DNA of 39,344 bases from 66-474 sp036759545 (GTDB taxonomy: Bacteria; Pseudomonadota; Gammaproteobacteria; Xanthomonadales; Rhodanobacteraceae), in NCBI GenBank assembly GCA_036759545.1, contig DAIOUL010000017.1, positions 1 to 39,344 of the forward strand, in the 5' to 3' direction. Under the pieces are notes generated by a model, which saw only the letters and a list, made by a program, of their open reading frames with translations, was not told the DNA's origin and did not search any database. Position 1 is the stretch's first letter; each line of letters begins with the position of its first letter. The position numbers and the translations under genes are program-made. Shown in pieces: positions 7,892 through 16,103 of this stretch.

Positions 7892-9736
7892 ATGACCGAT
7901 ATCACAATCGATCCGATCGTCGCCGCGATCGAGGCGGGCGCTCCGACCGAAGCCGAACGTTTGTGCAGAGATTATTTGCAGCGTTCGCCGGGTTCGATAG
8001 ATGTCCTTGCACTCTTGGGCACCAGCCAGCAGCAGCAAGGCAAGCTTCATGCTGCAGCGGAGACATTCGCGCTCCTGACGCGCCTGCAACCCGGTGAACC
8101 CACCCACTGGGGCAATTACGCGACCGTTCTATACATGGCGGGCGATCTGGAAGGAGCAGAACATGCGGCCGAAACCGCGGCCACGCTTGCGCCCGATGAC
8201 GTGGGGCGTCTCGATCAGTTGGGAAGATATCAGTTGCAGTCTGGCAAACCTCTGATCGCGCGCGACACCCTGTTGCGGGCGTTCCGGAAAGCTCCCGAGT
8301 TGCCCGCAGTACGGATCGATCTGGCGCGCGCGTGTTCTGCTTGCCGCGATTACCGCGCCGAAGACCTGATCCGGCCCTGGAGGGAATGGTTGCCATTGGA
8401 CGATGCCCTGCAACTCGATCTCGCGAATGTGTTTGCGCCGTTGGGCGAGGTAGAGGAGGCTCGGGAGGTCTTGGAAGACTTGTTGCGGCGTGCGCCAGCG
8501 AACGAAAGCGCACAGCTGCAGCTTGCCAGCATGTATGAGCGCGCCAATCGGCTGGAAGATGCGGAGTCGCTGCTGAATCGAATTTCTGCCGGTCGCGAAA
8601 CAGGGCGGGAACTCCAACGCGAGATCGTCTGGCAACGCGCGCAACTGGCGGCGCGCAAACGCGATCATGCAACGGCCCGCCATCTGCTGCAGCAAGCCGG
8701 CGCGCGAGATGACAAGGATTACGTCTACTGGTTCGTCCTGGCTTCAGTGTGCGACAAGCTCGGCGATACCAACGCCGCCATGGCCGCGCTGGAAACTGCC
8801 CACGCCGTGCAGCTGGAGGAACTGCGAACCATCGCACCCTATGTGCTGGAGCGGGAAACCGACATCTTGCCTGCGGCCAAGTGGCGTATTGGCACGGATG
8901 ATTATTCGGCTTGGCCGCAACTGAAAGCCCCGGATGTCTCACAGTCGCCCGTTTTCGTGGTCGGGTTTCCACGTTCCGGTACGACCTTGCTGGAACAGAT
9001 GCTGGATTCGCACCCGCAGTTGCAGTCGATGGATGAGAGGCCGTTCTTCAACATCCTTTCCAATCAGCTCGAAGATGTCGGCATCGAGATTCCCCGCGAT
9101 CTGGGCAAACTCACCCAACGTGATTGCGACGAGTTGCGCAAGGGCTATGTCATCATGGCGTGTTCCAAGGTTCCGCGCCGCTGGAACTCGCGGCTGGTGG
9201 ACAAGAATCCATTGAACATGTTGTGGCTGCCCATGATTCACCGCCTGTTTCCCCAAGCCAAATTCGTCTTGGCCGTCCGCCATCCGTGCGATGTCATCCT
9301 GAGCTGTTACATGCAGAACTTCCGGTCCATTCCGCTGGCTTCAGCGAGTCTGTCGCTCGAGCGCCTTGCTCGCGCCTATGTCACCGCGATGGAAAGCTGG
9401 TTGCATCACGTCGACGTGTTCAAACCGGACGTATTCATCTCGCGTTACGAAGATCTGGTTGCGGATACGCCGGAACAGACGCGGCGCATTGCTGCGTTCC
9501 TGGGTGTCGACGAGGCTGACGCAATGCTTCACTTTGCCGAGCGCGCGCGCGAGAAGGGCTATATCAGGACACCCAGCTACACGCAAGTAATCGAACCCAT
9601 CAACACCAAGGGCCTCGGCCGCTGGCATCGCTATCGGGAATATTTTCAGCCGGTCATTCCGGTTTTGCAGCCGATGCTGGATCACTGGAACTATTCCGTT
9701 GCCCCGATTGCCGCCACCGCAATGTCGGAGAGCTGA
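7892..9736 (+). CDS. TPR-sulfotransferase 1 (Sulfotransfer_3-like)
   Basis: A 614-aa protein with TPR-like helical repeats over about residues 1-330 and a PAPS-dependent sulfotransferase domain from about 353. The 5'-phosphosulfate loop is PRSGTT (360-365). A Glu at 382 (in MDERPF) occupies the place of the catalytic base of tyrosylprotein sulfotransferases. The 3'-phosphate-binding segment is VRHPCDVILSCY. There is no signal peptide, so it is predicted to act in the cytosol on a protein or peptide held by the TPRs; the acceptor is unknown. ATG 7892 is preferred to the upstream GTG at 7865 because that GTG lies inside the terminator hairpin. SD support is weak. Its stop is one base before the start of sulfotransferase 2. 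It differs from the other four copies in having DERPFF instead of the GEL motif after the PAPS loop. Confidence 0.88.
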   Translation: MTDITIDPIVAAIEAGAPTEAERLCRDYLQRSPGSIDVLALLGTSQQQQGKLHAAAETFALLTRLQPGEPTHWGNYATVLYMAGDLEGAEHAAETAATLAPDDVGRLDQLGRYQLQSGKPLIARDTLLRAFRKAPELPAVRIDLARACSACRDYRAEDLIRPWREWLPLDDALQLDLANVFAPLGEVEEAREVLEDLLRRAPANESAQLQLASMYERANRLEDAESLLNRISAGRETGRELQREIVWQRAQLAARKRDHATARHLLQQAGARDDKDYVYWFVLASVCDKLGDTNAAMAALETAHAVQLEELRTIAPYVLERETDILPAAKWRIGTDDYSAWPQLKAPDVSQSPVFVVGFPRSGTTLLEQMLDSHPQLQSMDERPFFNILSNQLEDVGIEIPRDLGKLTQRDCDELRKGYVIMACSKVPRRWNSRLVDKNPLNMLWLPMIHRLFPQAKFVLAVRHPCDVILSCYMQNFRSIPLASASLSLERLARAYVTAMESWLHHVDVFKPDVFISRYEDLVADTPEQTRRIAAFLGVDEADAMLHFAERAREKGYIRTPSYTQVIEPINTKGLGRWHRYREYFQPVIPVLQPMLDHWNYSVAPIAATAMSES

Positions 9737-9737
9737 A

Positions 9738-11396
9738 GTGGGTGTCAACGACCGGCTGTTTGCCCCGCCGGCGAAGGACAGGGCAAAGGTCGAGGCGAGG
9801 CAAGCCGCAATGCCGCTGCAGCTGAGATTGCTCTTGCAGCAGGCGAATGAGGCGTTGATCCAGGACGATGTGTATCGGGCGCAGCGGGCGCTGGACGCGG
9901 CATTGAGGCTGGCGGTCGATCACCCCGATGTGCTGCGTCTGCACGGACTGTTGCTTGCGAAGGTCGGCAACTTTGCCGGCGCGGCCATGCAGCTCGAAAA
10001 ATCCGTTCTTGCCGCACCCGATGATGCGCTGGCGTACTGGCAATATGCGCGGGTCTGCGAGGACGCCGGAAATATCGAAGCAGCCTTCCAGATACGTCAA
10101 CGCGCCGCCGAACGTCTGCCGGATTCGGCATTGGCCTGGGCGGACCTCGGCGAGCATCTTTTCCAGTATCAAGACGCCGAAGCCGCGTTGTTTCCATTGG
10201 AGCGTGCAACCCGGCTCGCGCCGGACTACGCGCCTGCGCAACTCAAGTACGGCAGCTCACTGGTCGCTTGCGGACGTGCAGAAGAAGGCGCTGCCGCGGT
10301 GCGGCAGGCTTTGAATGCAGAGCCGGCCTTTGGCGCGGCGTGGCTGGAACTTTCCGATATCAAAACGGTGCCCATCACTTCCGGTGAGGCCGAGCGGATG
10401 CGGAATCTTTTGCGCGGCAACGAGCTGGATGGCAGCGAGCGTACGGCGGTCGAGTTCGCCTTGGCTCGATACTGCGAGGAGGCAGGTGGATTCCAAGAGG
10501 CTTTTGATCTTCTGATGGATGCCAACGCGCGGCGGCGCAAGGAGCTGCCGCCCTGGCCGATCGAGCAGTTCCGCGCAGAGGTGAAACGCGCGGAGCAGGT
10601 ATTCAGTGGACCGCATGCATCGGCGGAAGATTCGCGGCTCGGCGAGCAGGTGGTTTTCATCGCCGGCATGCCTCGTTCCGGAACCACCCTGGTGGAACAA
10701 ATCCTCGCCTCGCACCACGAAGTGCAAGGTGCAGGCGAACTGGGCGAGTTCGCAAAAGTATTGACGGAGGAATCCACACGGCGCCGGCAGCGATATCCGG
10801 AATGGGTGCCGGATGCGACAAGCGGGGACTGGCATCGGCTCGGTGAGCGATATCTCGAACTCACAGCGCGATGGCGCGTGCAACGACCGCGCTTCACCGA
10901 CAAGATGCCGAGCAACTGGCGCGCGATCGGCGCGATTCGTGCGATGCTGCCCGCCGCGCATATCGTGATCTGTCGTCGTGATCCGCTCGAAAACTGCTGG
11001 TCCTGCTTCAAGCAATACTTTCCCAGTGGTTGGGAGTTCACCTACGATTTGCAGCACCTCGCCGAATTCTGGAGAGCATTCGATCGCGCCGCAACGGAAT
11101 GGACAGCGCGCGATCCGCAGCGCGTTCGTGCGCAACGGTATGAAGCATTGCTTGAAAATCCCGAAGCCGAAACAAGAGCTTTGCTCGAGTTCTGCGGGCT
11201 TCCCTTCGATGCCGCCTGCCTGCGCTTCCACGAATCGCGTCGCAGCGTGCATACCCTAAGCGCCGCACAAGTGCGTCGGCCGTTGCAAAAATCCGCGTCG
11301 CGCACCATCGGCTATGGCGCCCTGCTTGATCCATTGAGGATTGCGTTGGGGCTGCCGCCGATTGGTACCACGAATCAGCCGAGGCAAATCGTCTAG
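9738..11396 (+). CDS. TPR-sulfotransferase 2 (Sulfotransfer_3-like)
   Basis: A 552-aa protein with TPR-like repeats (about residues 25-290) followed by a sulfotransferase domain. The PAPS loop is PRSGTT (312-317), the presumed catalytic base is Glu334 in GAGELGE, and the 3'-phosphate segment is VICRRDPLENCWSCF. I use the GTG at 9738, which has an SD GGAGAG at 9727-9732 and follows the previous stop (TGA 9734-9736) by one base; ATG at 9810 is the alternative. It closely resembles sulfotransferase 4 across the catalytic domain (shared DK(M/L)P.NW, GAIRAMLPAA, CRRDPLE, LLDPLR.ALGLP), so the two are recent paralogues. The gene is convergent with sulfotransferase 3 with 25 bases between them. No hydrophobic leader is present. 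Confidence 0.88.
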   Translation: MGVNDRLFAPPAKDRAKVEARQAAMPLQLRLLLQQANEALIQDDVYRAQRALDAALRLAVDHPDVLRLHGLLLAKVGNFAGAAMQLEKSVLAAPDDALAYWQYARVCEDAGNIEAAFQIRQRAAERLPDSALAWADLGEHLFQYQDAEAALFPLERATRLAPDYAPAQLKYGSSLVACGRAEEGAAAVRQALNAEPAFGAAWLELSDIKTVPITSGEAERMRNLLRGNELDGSERTAVEFALARYCEEAGGFQEAFDLLMDANARRRKELPPWPIEQFRAEVKRAEQVFSGPHASAEDSRLGEQVVFIAGMPRSGTTLVEQILASHHEVQGAGELGEFAKVLTEESTRRRQRYPEWVPDATSGDWHRLGERYLELTARWRVQRPRFTDKMPSNWRAIGAIRAMLPAAHIVICRRDPLENCWSCFKQYFPSGWEFTYDLQHLAEFWRAFDRAATEWTARDPQRVRAQRYEALLENPEAETRALLEFCGLPFDAACLRFHESRRSVHTLSAAQVRRPLQKSASRTIGYGALLDPLRIALGLPPIGTTNQPRQIV

Positions 11397-11421
11397 GACG
11401 TGTGGCCAAGTACGGGTGGCG

Positions 11422-12963
11422 CTACGCCGGCAACTGCAGCAGCTCAGGAACGTGGGACTGATAGTTTTTCCAGCGCCCGACCGATCGGGAATACACGGGC
11501 TGCCGCGCTTGCCACAGGCTGGCCGTGCTGATGGTCGTGGTGGCGGCCGATTCGACGGGTTCGCCGGGTAGTCCGATCCACTTCGCAAGCGCACGGCTGA
11601 TCTGCGTGCTGTCCGCGACGATGTCTTCGTAGCGCACCATTCGCACCGAGTCCGGATAGCGGGTTTTCCAATGCGCCGCGAGCCGATCGGAGTCGCGCAT
11701 TACCGCCTGGATGTCCGCGAAGTCATATGCGAAGCCCTGCACTTCTTCCAGGAACGACTGCATCCAGATCGAAAGCGCAAGATCGCGCCGATTGCGTTGG
11801 CAGAAGATCACTTTTGCATCCGGAAACATTCCCAACATCAGGTCGACGTAGCGGAAATTCAGCGGCTGCTTGTCGATGAACCAGTGTGCATCGAGGGCAT
11901 CGTCCTGCCTGGCGTGCTTGCAATACATCTCCGAAGTCCGCTGCAGCGCTTCCTGGCCGGGCGCGTCTGCGAGATCGGGCGACTGAACCAGCTTCGCGAT
12001 CCACGGCAGTTCGCCGCGATTGCAGACTTGACGGTAACGTGAAAGCAGTTCCGCCAGCAGCGTGGTGCCGGATCGCGGCATGCCCACGACGAAAATCGGG
12101 ACGAAGCCCGGCGTTGCCGCGGCCGGTCGCGCCGGCTGTTTCGCCGCGAGCCGAGCCTCGACAGCACGTCGCCAATCCTTGCGCGACCAGCGCGTCAGTG
12201 AATGGGCCAGCGAATTGGCCTGACGAAAGCACGCGGCCGCCTGCGCGTACTCACCCACGTCATCGTTGGCCTTGCCCAATGCGAACAACAATGTGGATCG
12301 GGCTTTTTCGCTCAGGTCGTTGCGCGAAAGACACTTCTGCAACAGCTCGAAATCCGGGTGCGAGGCGTCGGCATATCGTTGCGCATGCGCCAAGCCGTGC
12401 GGGACGTGCCATTCGCAAGCCTGTGCGCTTTTCTCCAGCGCGAACAGATAGTGCCCGCGCGCACTCGTGAAATCGCCGGTCTGCAATTGCAACATCCCCG
12501 CATAAGCATGCAACCGTGGATCCTGCGGCGCTACGGCGATCGCCTTTTCGGCTACCGCCGCGGCATCGGCTTTGCGATCCGCCTGATCGAGCATCTCGAC
12601 CGCCTTGATGGCCACCTCCGGATCAAGCGAAGGACCATCGAAGCAGGCGCGGATCACTTCTGCCGCGGCATGCGTGCGCGCCTGGCCGATCAGCAACTGC
12701 GCCAGGGTGAAGGCGCTCGCCATATCGTGCGGGCTTTCGTGCAATAACTCGCGCAACAAGTTCTCCGCATCCGAATGGCGCTGCGTTCTCGAAAACACGC
12801 CCGCCAGGGCGCGGCGCAATTCGAACGATCGCGGGAATTCGCGCAGTGCGCCCACCAGTGCTGCTTCTGCACCGGCCAGATCACCGCGGATGATCTGCAT
12901 GCGTGCCCGTTCGAGCGACTGCTGCTCGCCGTTTGCAGTCGATGGCGCGGACAGGGTCTTCAT
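11422..12963 (-). CDS. TPR-sulfotransferase 3 (Sulfotransfer_3-like)
   Basis: A 513-aa protein with TPR-like helices (about residues 15-255) and a C-terminal sulfotransferase domain. The PAPS loop is PRSGTT (296-301), the base candidate is Glu318 in NRGELPW, and the 3'-phosphate segment is FCQRNRRDLALSIWMQSF. Its ATG overlaps the stop of sulfotransferase 4 (ATGA, 12960-12963), which indicates one operon with coupled translation. It forms a subfamily with sulfotransferase 5. Both have a YAD.SHPDF segment before the catalytic domain, DDVG(E/R)Y, the NRRD..LS motif, and the closing WQARQP(V/I)YS.SVGRW...(V/I)PEL. Cytosolic location is predicted and the acceptor is unknown. Class assignment is strong; biological role is not. 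Confidence 0.9.
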   Translation of the reverse strand: MKTLSAPSTANGEQQSLERARMQIIRGDLAGAEAALVGALREFPRSFELRRALAGVFSRTQRHSDAENLLRELLHESPHDMASAFTLAQLLIGQARTHAAAEVIRACFDGPSLDPEVAIKAVEMLDQADRKADAAAVAEKAIAVAPQDPRLHAYAGMLQLQTGDFTSARGHYLFALEKSAQACEWHVPHGLAHAQRYADASHPDFELLQKCLSRNDLSEKARSTLLFALGKANDDVGEYAQAAACFRQANSLAHSLTRWSRKDWRRAVEARLAAKQPARPAAATPGFVPIFVVGMPRSGTTLLAELLSRYRQVCNRGELPWIAKLVQSPDLADAPGQEALQRTSEMYCKHARQDDALDAHWFIDKQPLNFRYVDLMLGMFPDAKVIFCQRNRRDLALSIWMQSFLEEVQGFAYDFADIQAVMRDSDRLAAHWKTRYPDSVRMVRYEDIVADSTQISRALAKWIGLPGEPVESAATTTISTASLWQARQPVYSRSVGRWKNYQSHVPELLQLPA

Positions 12964-14543
12964 GCAGCGAATGCAGGCAGCCCCAGTGCTGCACGCAGCG
13001 GATCGAGCAATGTGCCGTAGCGCGCTGCATGTGCGGTGTCGCGCCGCAAGGGCTGCCGCACCTGCGTCGCACTGGGCGAACGTACGTCACGGCGGTTGCG
13101 GTGAAACTCCAGGCAGGCTTGCTCGAACGGCAGACCACAGAAATCCAGCAGCGCCCGGACGCTGCGCTCCGGATCATCGATCAGATGTTCGTAGACGTGT
13201 TCGTATACATGCGCGGGATGTAACGCCAGCCAATGTTGCGCACTGCGATCGAAGTCCCGCCAGAACGCGGCGAGCTTCTCGAAGCTGCGTTGATACTCAT
13301 TGTTTTCGAGATATTGCCGGTAGCATGAAAAGCACGTTTCCAGCGGGTCGCGCCTGCAGACGATCACGCGCGCCGCGGGCAGCATCGCGCGAATCGCGCC
13401 CACATACATCCAATTGCCGGGCAGCTTGTCCGTGAGCCACGATTTTCGGCTGCGCCAGTGCGCCGTTCTTTGCAGATAGATTTCACCCAGCCGCTGCCAG
13501 TCCGCGGGTTGCGCATCCGCTGTCCAATGCGGAAAGGCCTTGCCGCGCTGTCGTGTTTCCGCGCCGAGGATCAGCGGCAGATCAGGCAACTCTCCCGATC
13601 CTTGCACCTGCGAATGCGAAGCGAGAATCTGCTCGACCAGCGTCGAACCCGAACGTGGCAGACCGACGATGAAGATCAGGCCGCGGCCCAGGTCCGGATC
13701 TGAAGCACCTGCGGGAGGTGGTGTAAACGCATCCAGGGTCGCCGAGATCCACGCACTGAAAGTACGTGCATCCCATCGCCGGCTTTGCAGCGCGATCGCA
13801 TTGGCACGATCAAGCGCCGCGAGCGATTCACTATAGCGGCCGAGTTCATCCAGGGCCTTGGCCATGGCGAATCCAATCGCGATGCGGTCATGGTCACCCG
13901 CCTGCGGATGTTGCAAAGCCTGTCGCATCCGCGTGATGTCATCCGCACCGAGCTGCTTCGTCTTGAGATCCGCGAGGCCCCACCAGGCCATTCCGGTCCA
14001 AGGCTGTCGCGCGAGCACGCGGCGGTACTCGGCCGCGGCTTCCTGCGCGAGACCCTGGATGCGCAGCATGTCGCCGAGCAGCGCCCGCGCGGGCATGTGC
14101 TGTGGATCGAGCCCCACCGCTTGCCGCAGGGCTTCGGCTGCCTCCGCGTGGCGCACGCTGCGCGTCAGCATCACCCCGAGATTGAACCAGGCGACCGCGA
14201 GATCCGGCTGCAATTCGCAGGCATGTCGCAGCGCGCGTATCGCCGCATCGAAGTCGCCGCCGGCACCGAGCACGGCGCCGAGCGTGTTGTAGTACAACGG
14301 ATCATCGGGACTTCCGGCCACTGCCGCCTGGGCCGCGCGCACCGCTTCGCCGTACTGTCCGCGCAGATCGAACAGGCCGGCATGCAGGCGAAGCACCTCC
14401 GGGTGGTGCGGATCGGATTTGAGCAACGGCTCGAGATGGAGGGCGGCTTGCTCGGGCCTGCGCAGTTCGAGCGCCTGCGCTGTCGCCAGCACGTGTCGGA
14501 TCGAGGCGGGGCTCAAACCCTGCAGTCGGGCGCGGGCGATCAT
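12960..14543 (-). CDS. TPR-sulfotransferase 4 (Sulfotransfer_3-like)
   Basis: A 527-aa protein with clear TPR repeats (about residues 30-260; units such as PDDPLYYNTLGAVLGAGGDFDAA and PDLAVAWFNLGVMLTRSVRHAEA). A sulfotransferase domain follows. The PAPS loop is PRSGST (296-301), the base candidate is Glu318 in GSGELPD, and the 3'-phosphate segment is VCRRDPLETCFSCY. The open frame extends to 15014, but homologous sequence begins only near the ATG at 14541-14543. The upstream part is antisense to sulfotransferase 5 and lacks TPR character, so I start at 14543. It is the first gene of a two-gene operon with sulfotransferase 3 and is divergent from sulfotransferase 5. It is the close paralogue of sulfotransferase 2. 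Confidence 0.88.
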   Translation of the reverse strand: MIARARLQGLSPASIRHVLATAQALELRRPEQAALHLEPLLKSDPHHPEVLRLHAGLFDLRGQYGEAVRAAQAAVAGSPDDPLYYNTLGAVLGAGGDFDAAIRALRHACELQPDLAVAWFNLGVMLTRSVRHAEAAEALRQAVGLDPQHMPARALLGDMLRIQGLAQEAAAEYRRVLARQPWTGMAWWGLADLKTKQLGADDITRMRQALQHPQAGDHDRIAIGFAMAKALDELGRYSESLAALDRANAIALQSRRWDARTFSAWISATLDAFTPPPAGASDPDLGRGLIFIVGLPRSGSTLVEQILASHSQVQGSGELPDLPLILGAETRQRGKAFPHWTADAQPADWQRLGEIYLQRTAHWRSRKSWLTDKLPGNWMYVGAIRAMLPAARVIVCRRDPLETCFSCYRQYLENNEYQRSFEKLAAFWRDFDRSAQHWLALHPAHVYEHVYEHLIDDPERSVRALLDFCGLPFEQACLEFHRNRRDVRSPSATQVRQPLRRDTAHAARYGTLLDPLRAALGLPAFAA

Positions 14544-14587
14544 TTCGGGACCAATGTGGGAAGCATCTGGAGAATTGGCCGTGTGCA

Positions 14588-14610
14588 GGCCTGATATACC
14601 ATACTTGGCC
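14588..14610. promoter_or_regulatory. Dyad-symmetric operator candidate in the divergent sulfotransferase 4/5 promoter region
   Basis: The 23-base dyad reads GGCC-N3-TAT-N3-ATA-N3-GGCC. It lies centrally in the 91-base gap between the two divergent start codons (14543 minus, 14635 plus) and overlaps -10-like sequences for both directions (CATACT 14600-14605 on plus, TATGGT/TATATC on minus). It is symmetric in 14 of the 23 positions outside the spacers. Function as an operator is inference. Confidence 0.35.
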
Positions 14611-14634
14611 GATGCGTCTTTGCATCGATCAGTG

Positions 14635-16089
14635 ATGCGTACGCACATCGTCCTCCGCATGCAAGACGTCCTCACAGATAATGATACCGCTGGCTTCGAG
14701 CTTGCTTCTGCGCTGTGGCAGCGTGGCGAGGTCGCCAAGGCGGAAGCGATTCTGCGGGATATCGTGGCGCGCGTGCCCGCACACGAAGATTCGACGATGC
14801 TGCTGGCGGAAGTGCTGCGGGGGCAGGGGAGACTGGATGCCGCTTCCCGCGCGGTATTCGAATTTTGCAGCGCGCGCGGCTTCGATCTCCAGGCCAGCTT
14901 GCGCGGTGCGCGGTTCATCCAGGAATGCCAGCGCCAGCAGATGGCGGACGAGGTGTGCAGGAAAGCCCTTGCGCGCGAAAGCGCTTCGCCGGAACTCTGG
15001 AATCTGGCCGGCAATATCGCTCGCGAACTGGGGGAGTTCGAGCGCGCCCGCCGGTGCTATCTCGCTTCGCTGGACAACGGAGTGGATTTGAACAGACACG
15101 CCGTGCTGGGTGCCCTCGCACATACCACGCATTACGCTGACCTTTCGCACCCGGACTTCGCGCGTTTCGTGCGGCACTTCAATGACGCCGCATCTCCGGC
15201 ACACGCGCGGGCCACGACCGGCTTCGGTCTGGCCAAGGCTTACGATGACGTGGGCAGATATGACTCGGCGGCGCAGATCCTGCGCCAGGCGAACGCCTGG
15301 ATGCGCGCGGAGCAGCAGTGGGATCCCGCCGCGTGGACCGACTTCGTGCGATCGCGCATGCGCGGCCGGATGGCGCACGCGCGCGTGACAGCGTCCGCAG
15401 ATTTCGTTCCGATTTTCGTGGTGGGACTGCCGCGAACCGGCACGACCCTCACCGCAGCGCAATTGTCGAAGCATTCCGCTGCGCGCGATCGCGGCGAATT
15501 GCGGATACTGCGATTCATCGCCGGTACGCTGATCAATGGCGGTCATCTGGAGGACCCGGGCGCGATCGAAGAAGCCGCGCAGTTGTACCGGGTACATGCG
15601 CGCCAGGACGACGAACCCGCGACATGGTATCTGGACCAGGACCCACTGAATTTCCGCTACCTCGATATAGCCGCCGCGATGTTCCCGCAGGCGCGCATGA
15701 TCGTGTGCCGGCGAAATCGGCGCGATACCGCGTTGTCATTGTGGAGCCAGGATTTCGCTCATCCGGATTGCGCCTTCGCGTACGATTTCGCAGATATCGC
15801 GCACTACGCGGCGGGCTACGACGATCTGATGCGGCATTGGCAGCGGACATTGCCGGTGCCGATGCACACGATGGATTACGAATCGCTGGTCGCCGATCCG
15901 CAAGGCACGCTGGAAAGTCTGCGCGAGTTCGTCGGGGCGCCTCGCGTGGACGCGAATGCCGCCGCGGGCCCGGCGCCGATCAATTCGTCCAGCGTCTGGC
16001 AGGCGCGCCAGCCGATCTACTCCACCTCGGTGGGACGCTGGCGCGGATACTTGCCTTACATTCCGGAGTTGGCGCAGTTTGCGGAATAG
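14635..16089 (+). CDS. TPR-sulfotransferase 5 (Sulfotransfer_3-like)
   Basis: A 484-aa protein, the shortest of the five. Weak TPR-like helices cover about residues 15-235. The sulfotransferase domain has PRTGTT (266-271; Thr replaces the usual Ser), a base candidate Glu288 in DRGELRI, and the 3'-phosphate segment VCRRNRRDTALSLWSQDF. Start at ATG 14635 (or ATG 14659); neither has a strong SD, and the longer open frame upstream is antisense to sulfotransferase 4. It pairs with sulfotransferase 3 by the YADLSHPDF block and the WQARQPIYSTSVGRW end. It is convergent with the DUF4097 gene, 14 bases apart. Cytosolic; acceptor unknown. Confidence 0.87.
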   Translation: MRTHIVLRMQDVLTDNDTAGFELASALWQRGEVAKAEAILRDIVARVPAHEDSTMLLAEVLRGQGRLDAASRAVFEFCSARGFDLQASLRGARFIQECQRQQMADEVCRKALARESASPELWNLAGNIARELGEFERARRCYLASLDNGVDLNRHAVLGALAHTTHYADLSHPDFARFVRHFNDAASPAHARATTGFGLAKAYDDVGRYDSAAQILRQANAWMRAEQQWDPAAWTDFVRSRMRGRMAHARVTASADFVPIFVVGLPRTGTTLTAAQLSKHSAARDRGELRILRFIAGTLINGGHLEDPGAIEEAAQLYRVHARQDDEPATWYLDQDPLNFRYLDIAAAMFPQARMIVCRRNRRDTALSLWSQDFAHPDCAFAYDFADIAHYAAGYDDLMRHWQRTLPVPMHTMDYESLVADPQGTLESLREFVGAPRVDANAAAGPAPINSSSVWQARQPIYSTSVGRWRGYLPYIPELAQFAE

Positions 16090-16103
16090 CGGCCCGCGCG
16101 GCG

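Noticed and set aside
14544..15014. Upstream extension of sulfotransferase 4 by 157 codons
   Set aside because: The extension is antisense to sulfotransferase 5 and shows no TPR pattern; the divergent promoter region lies within it.
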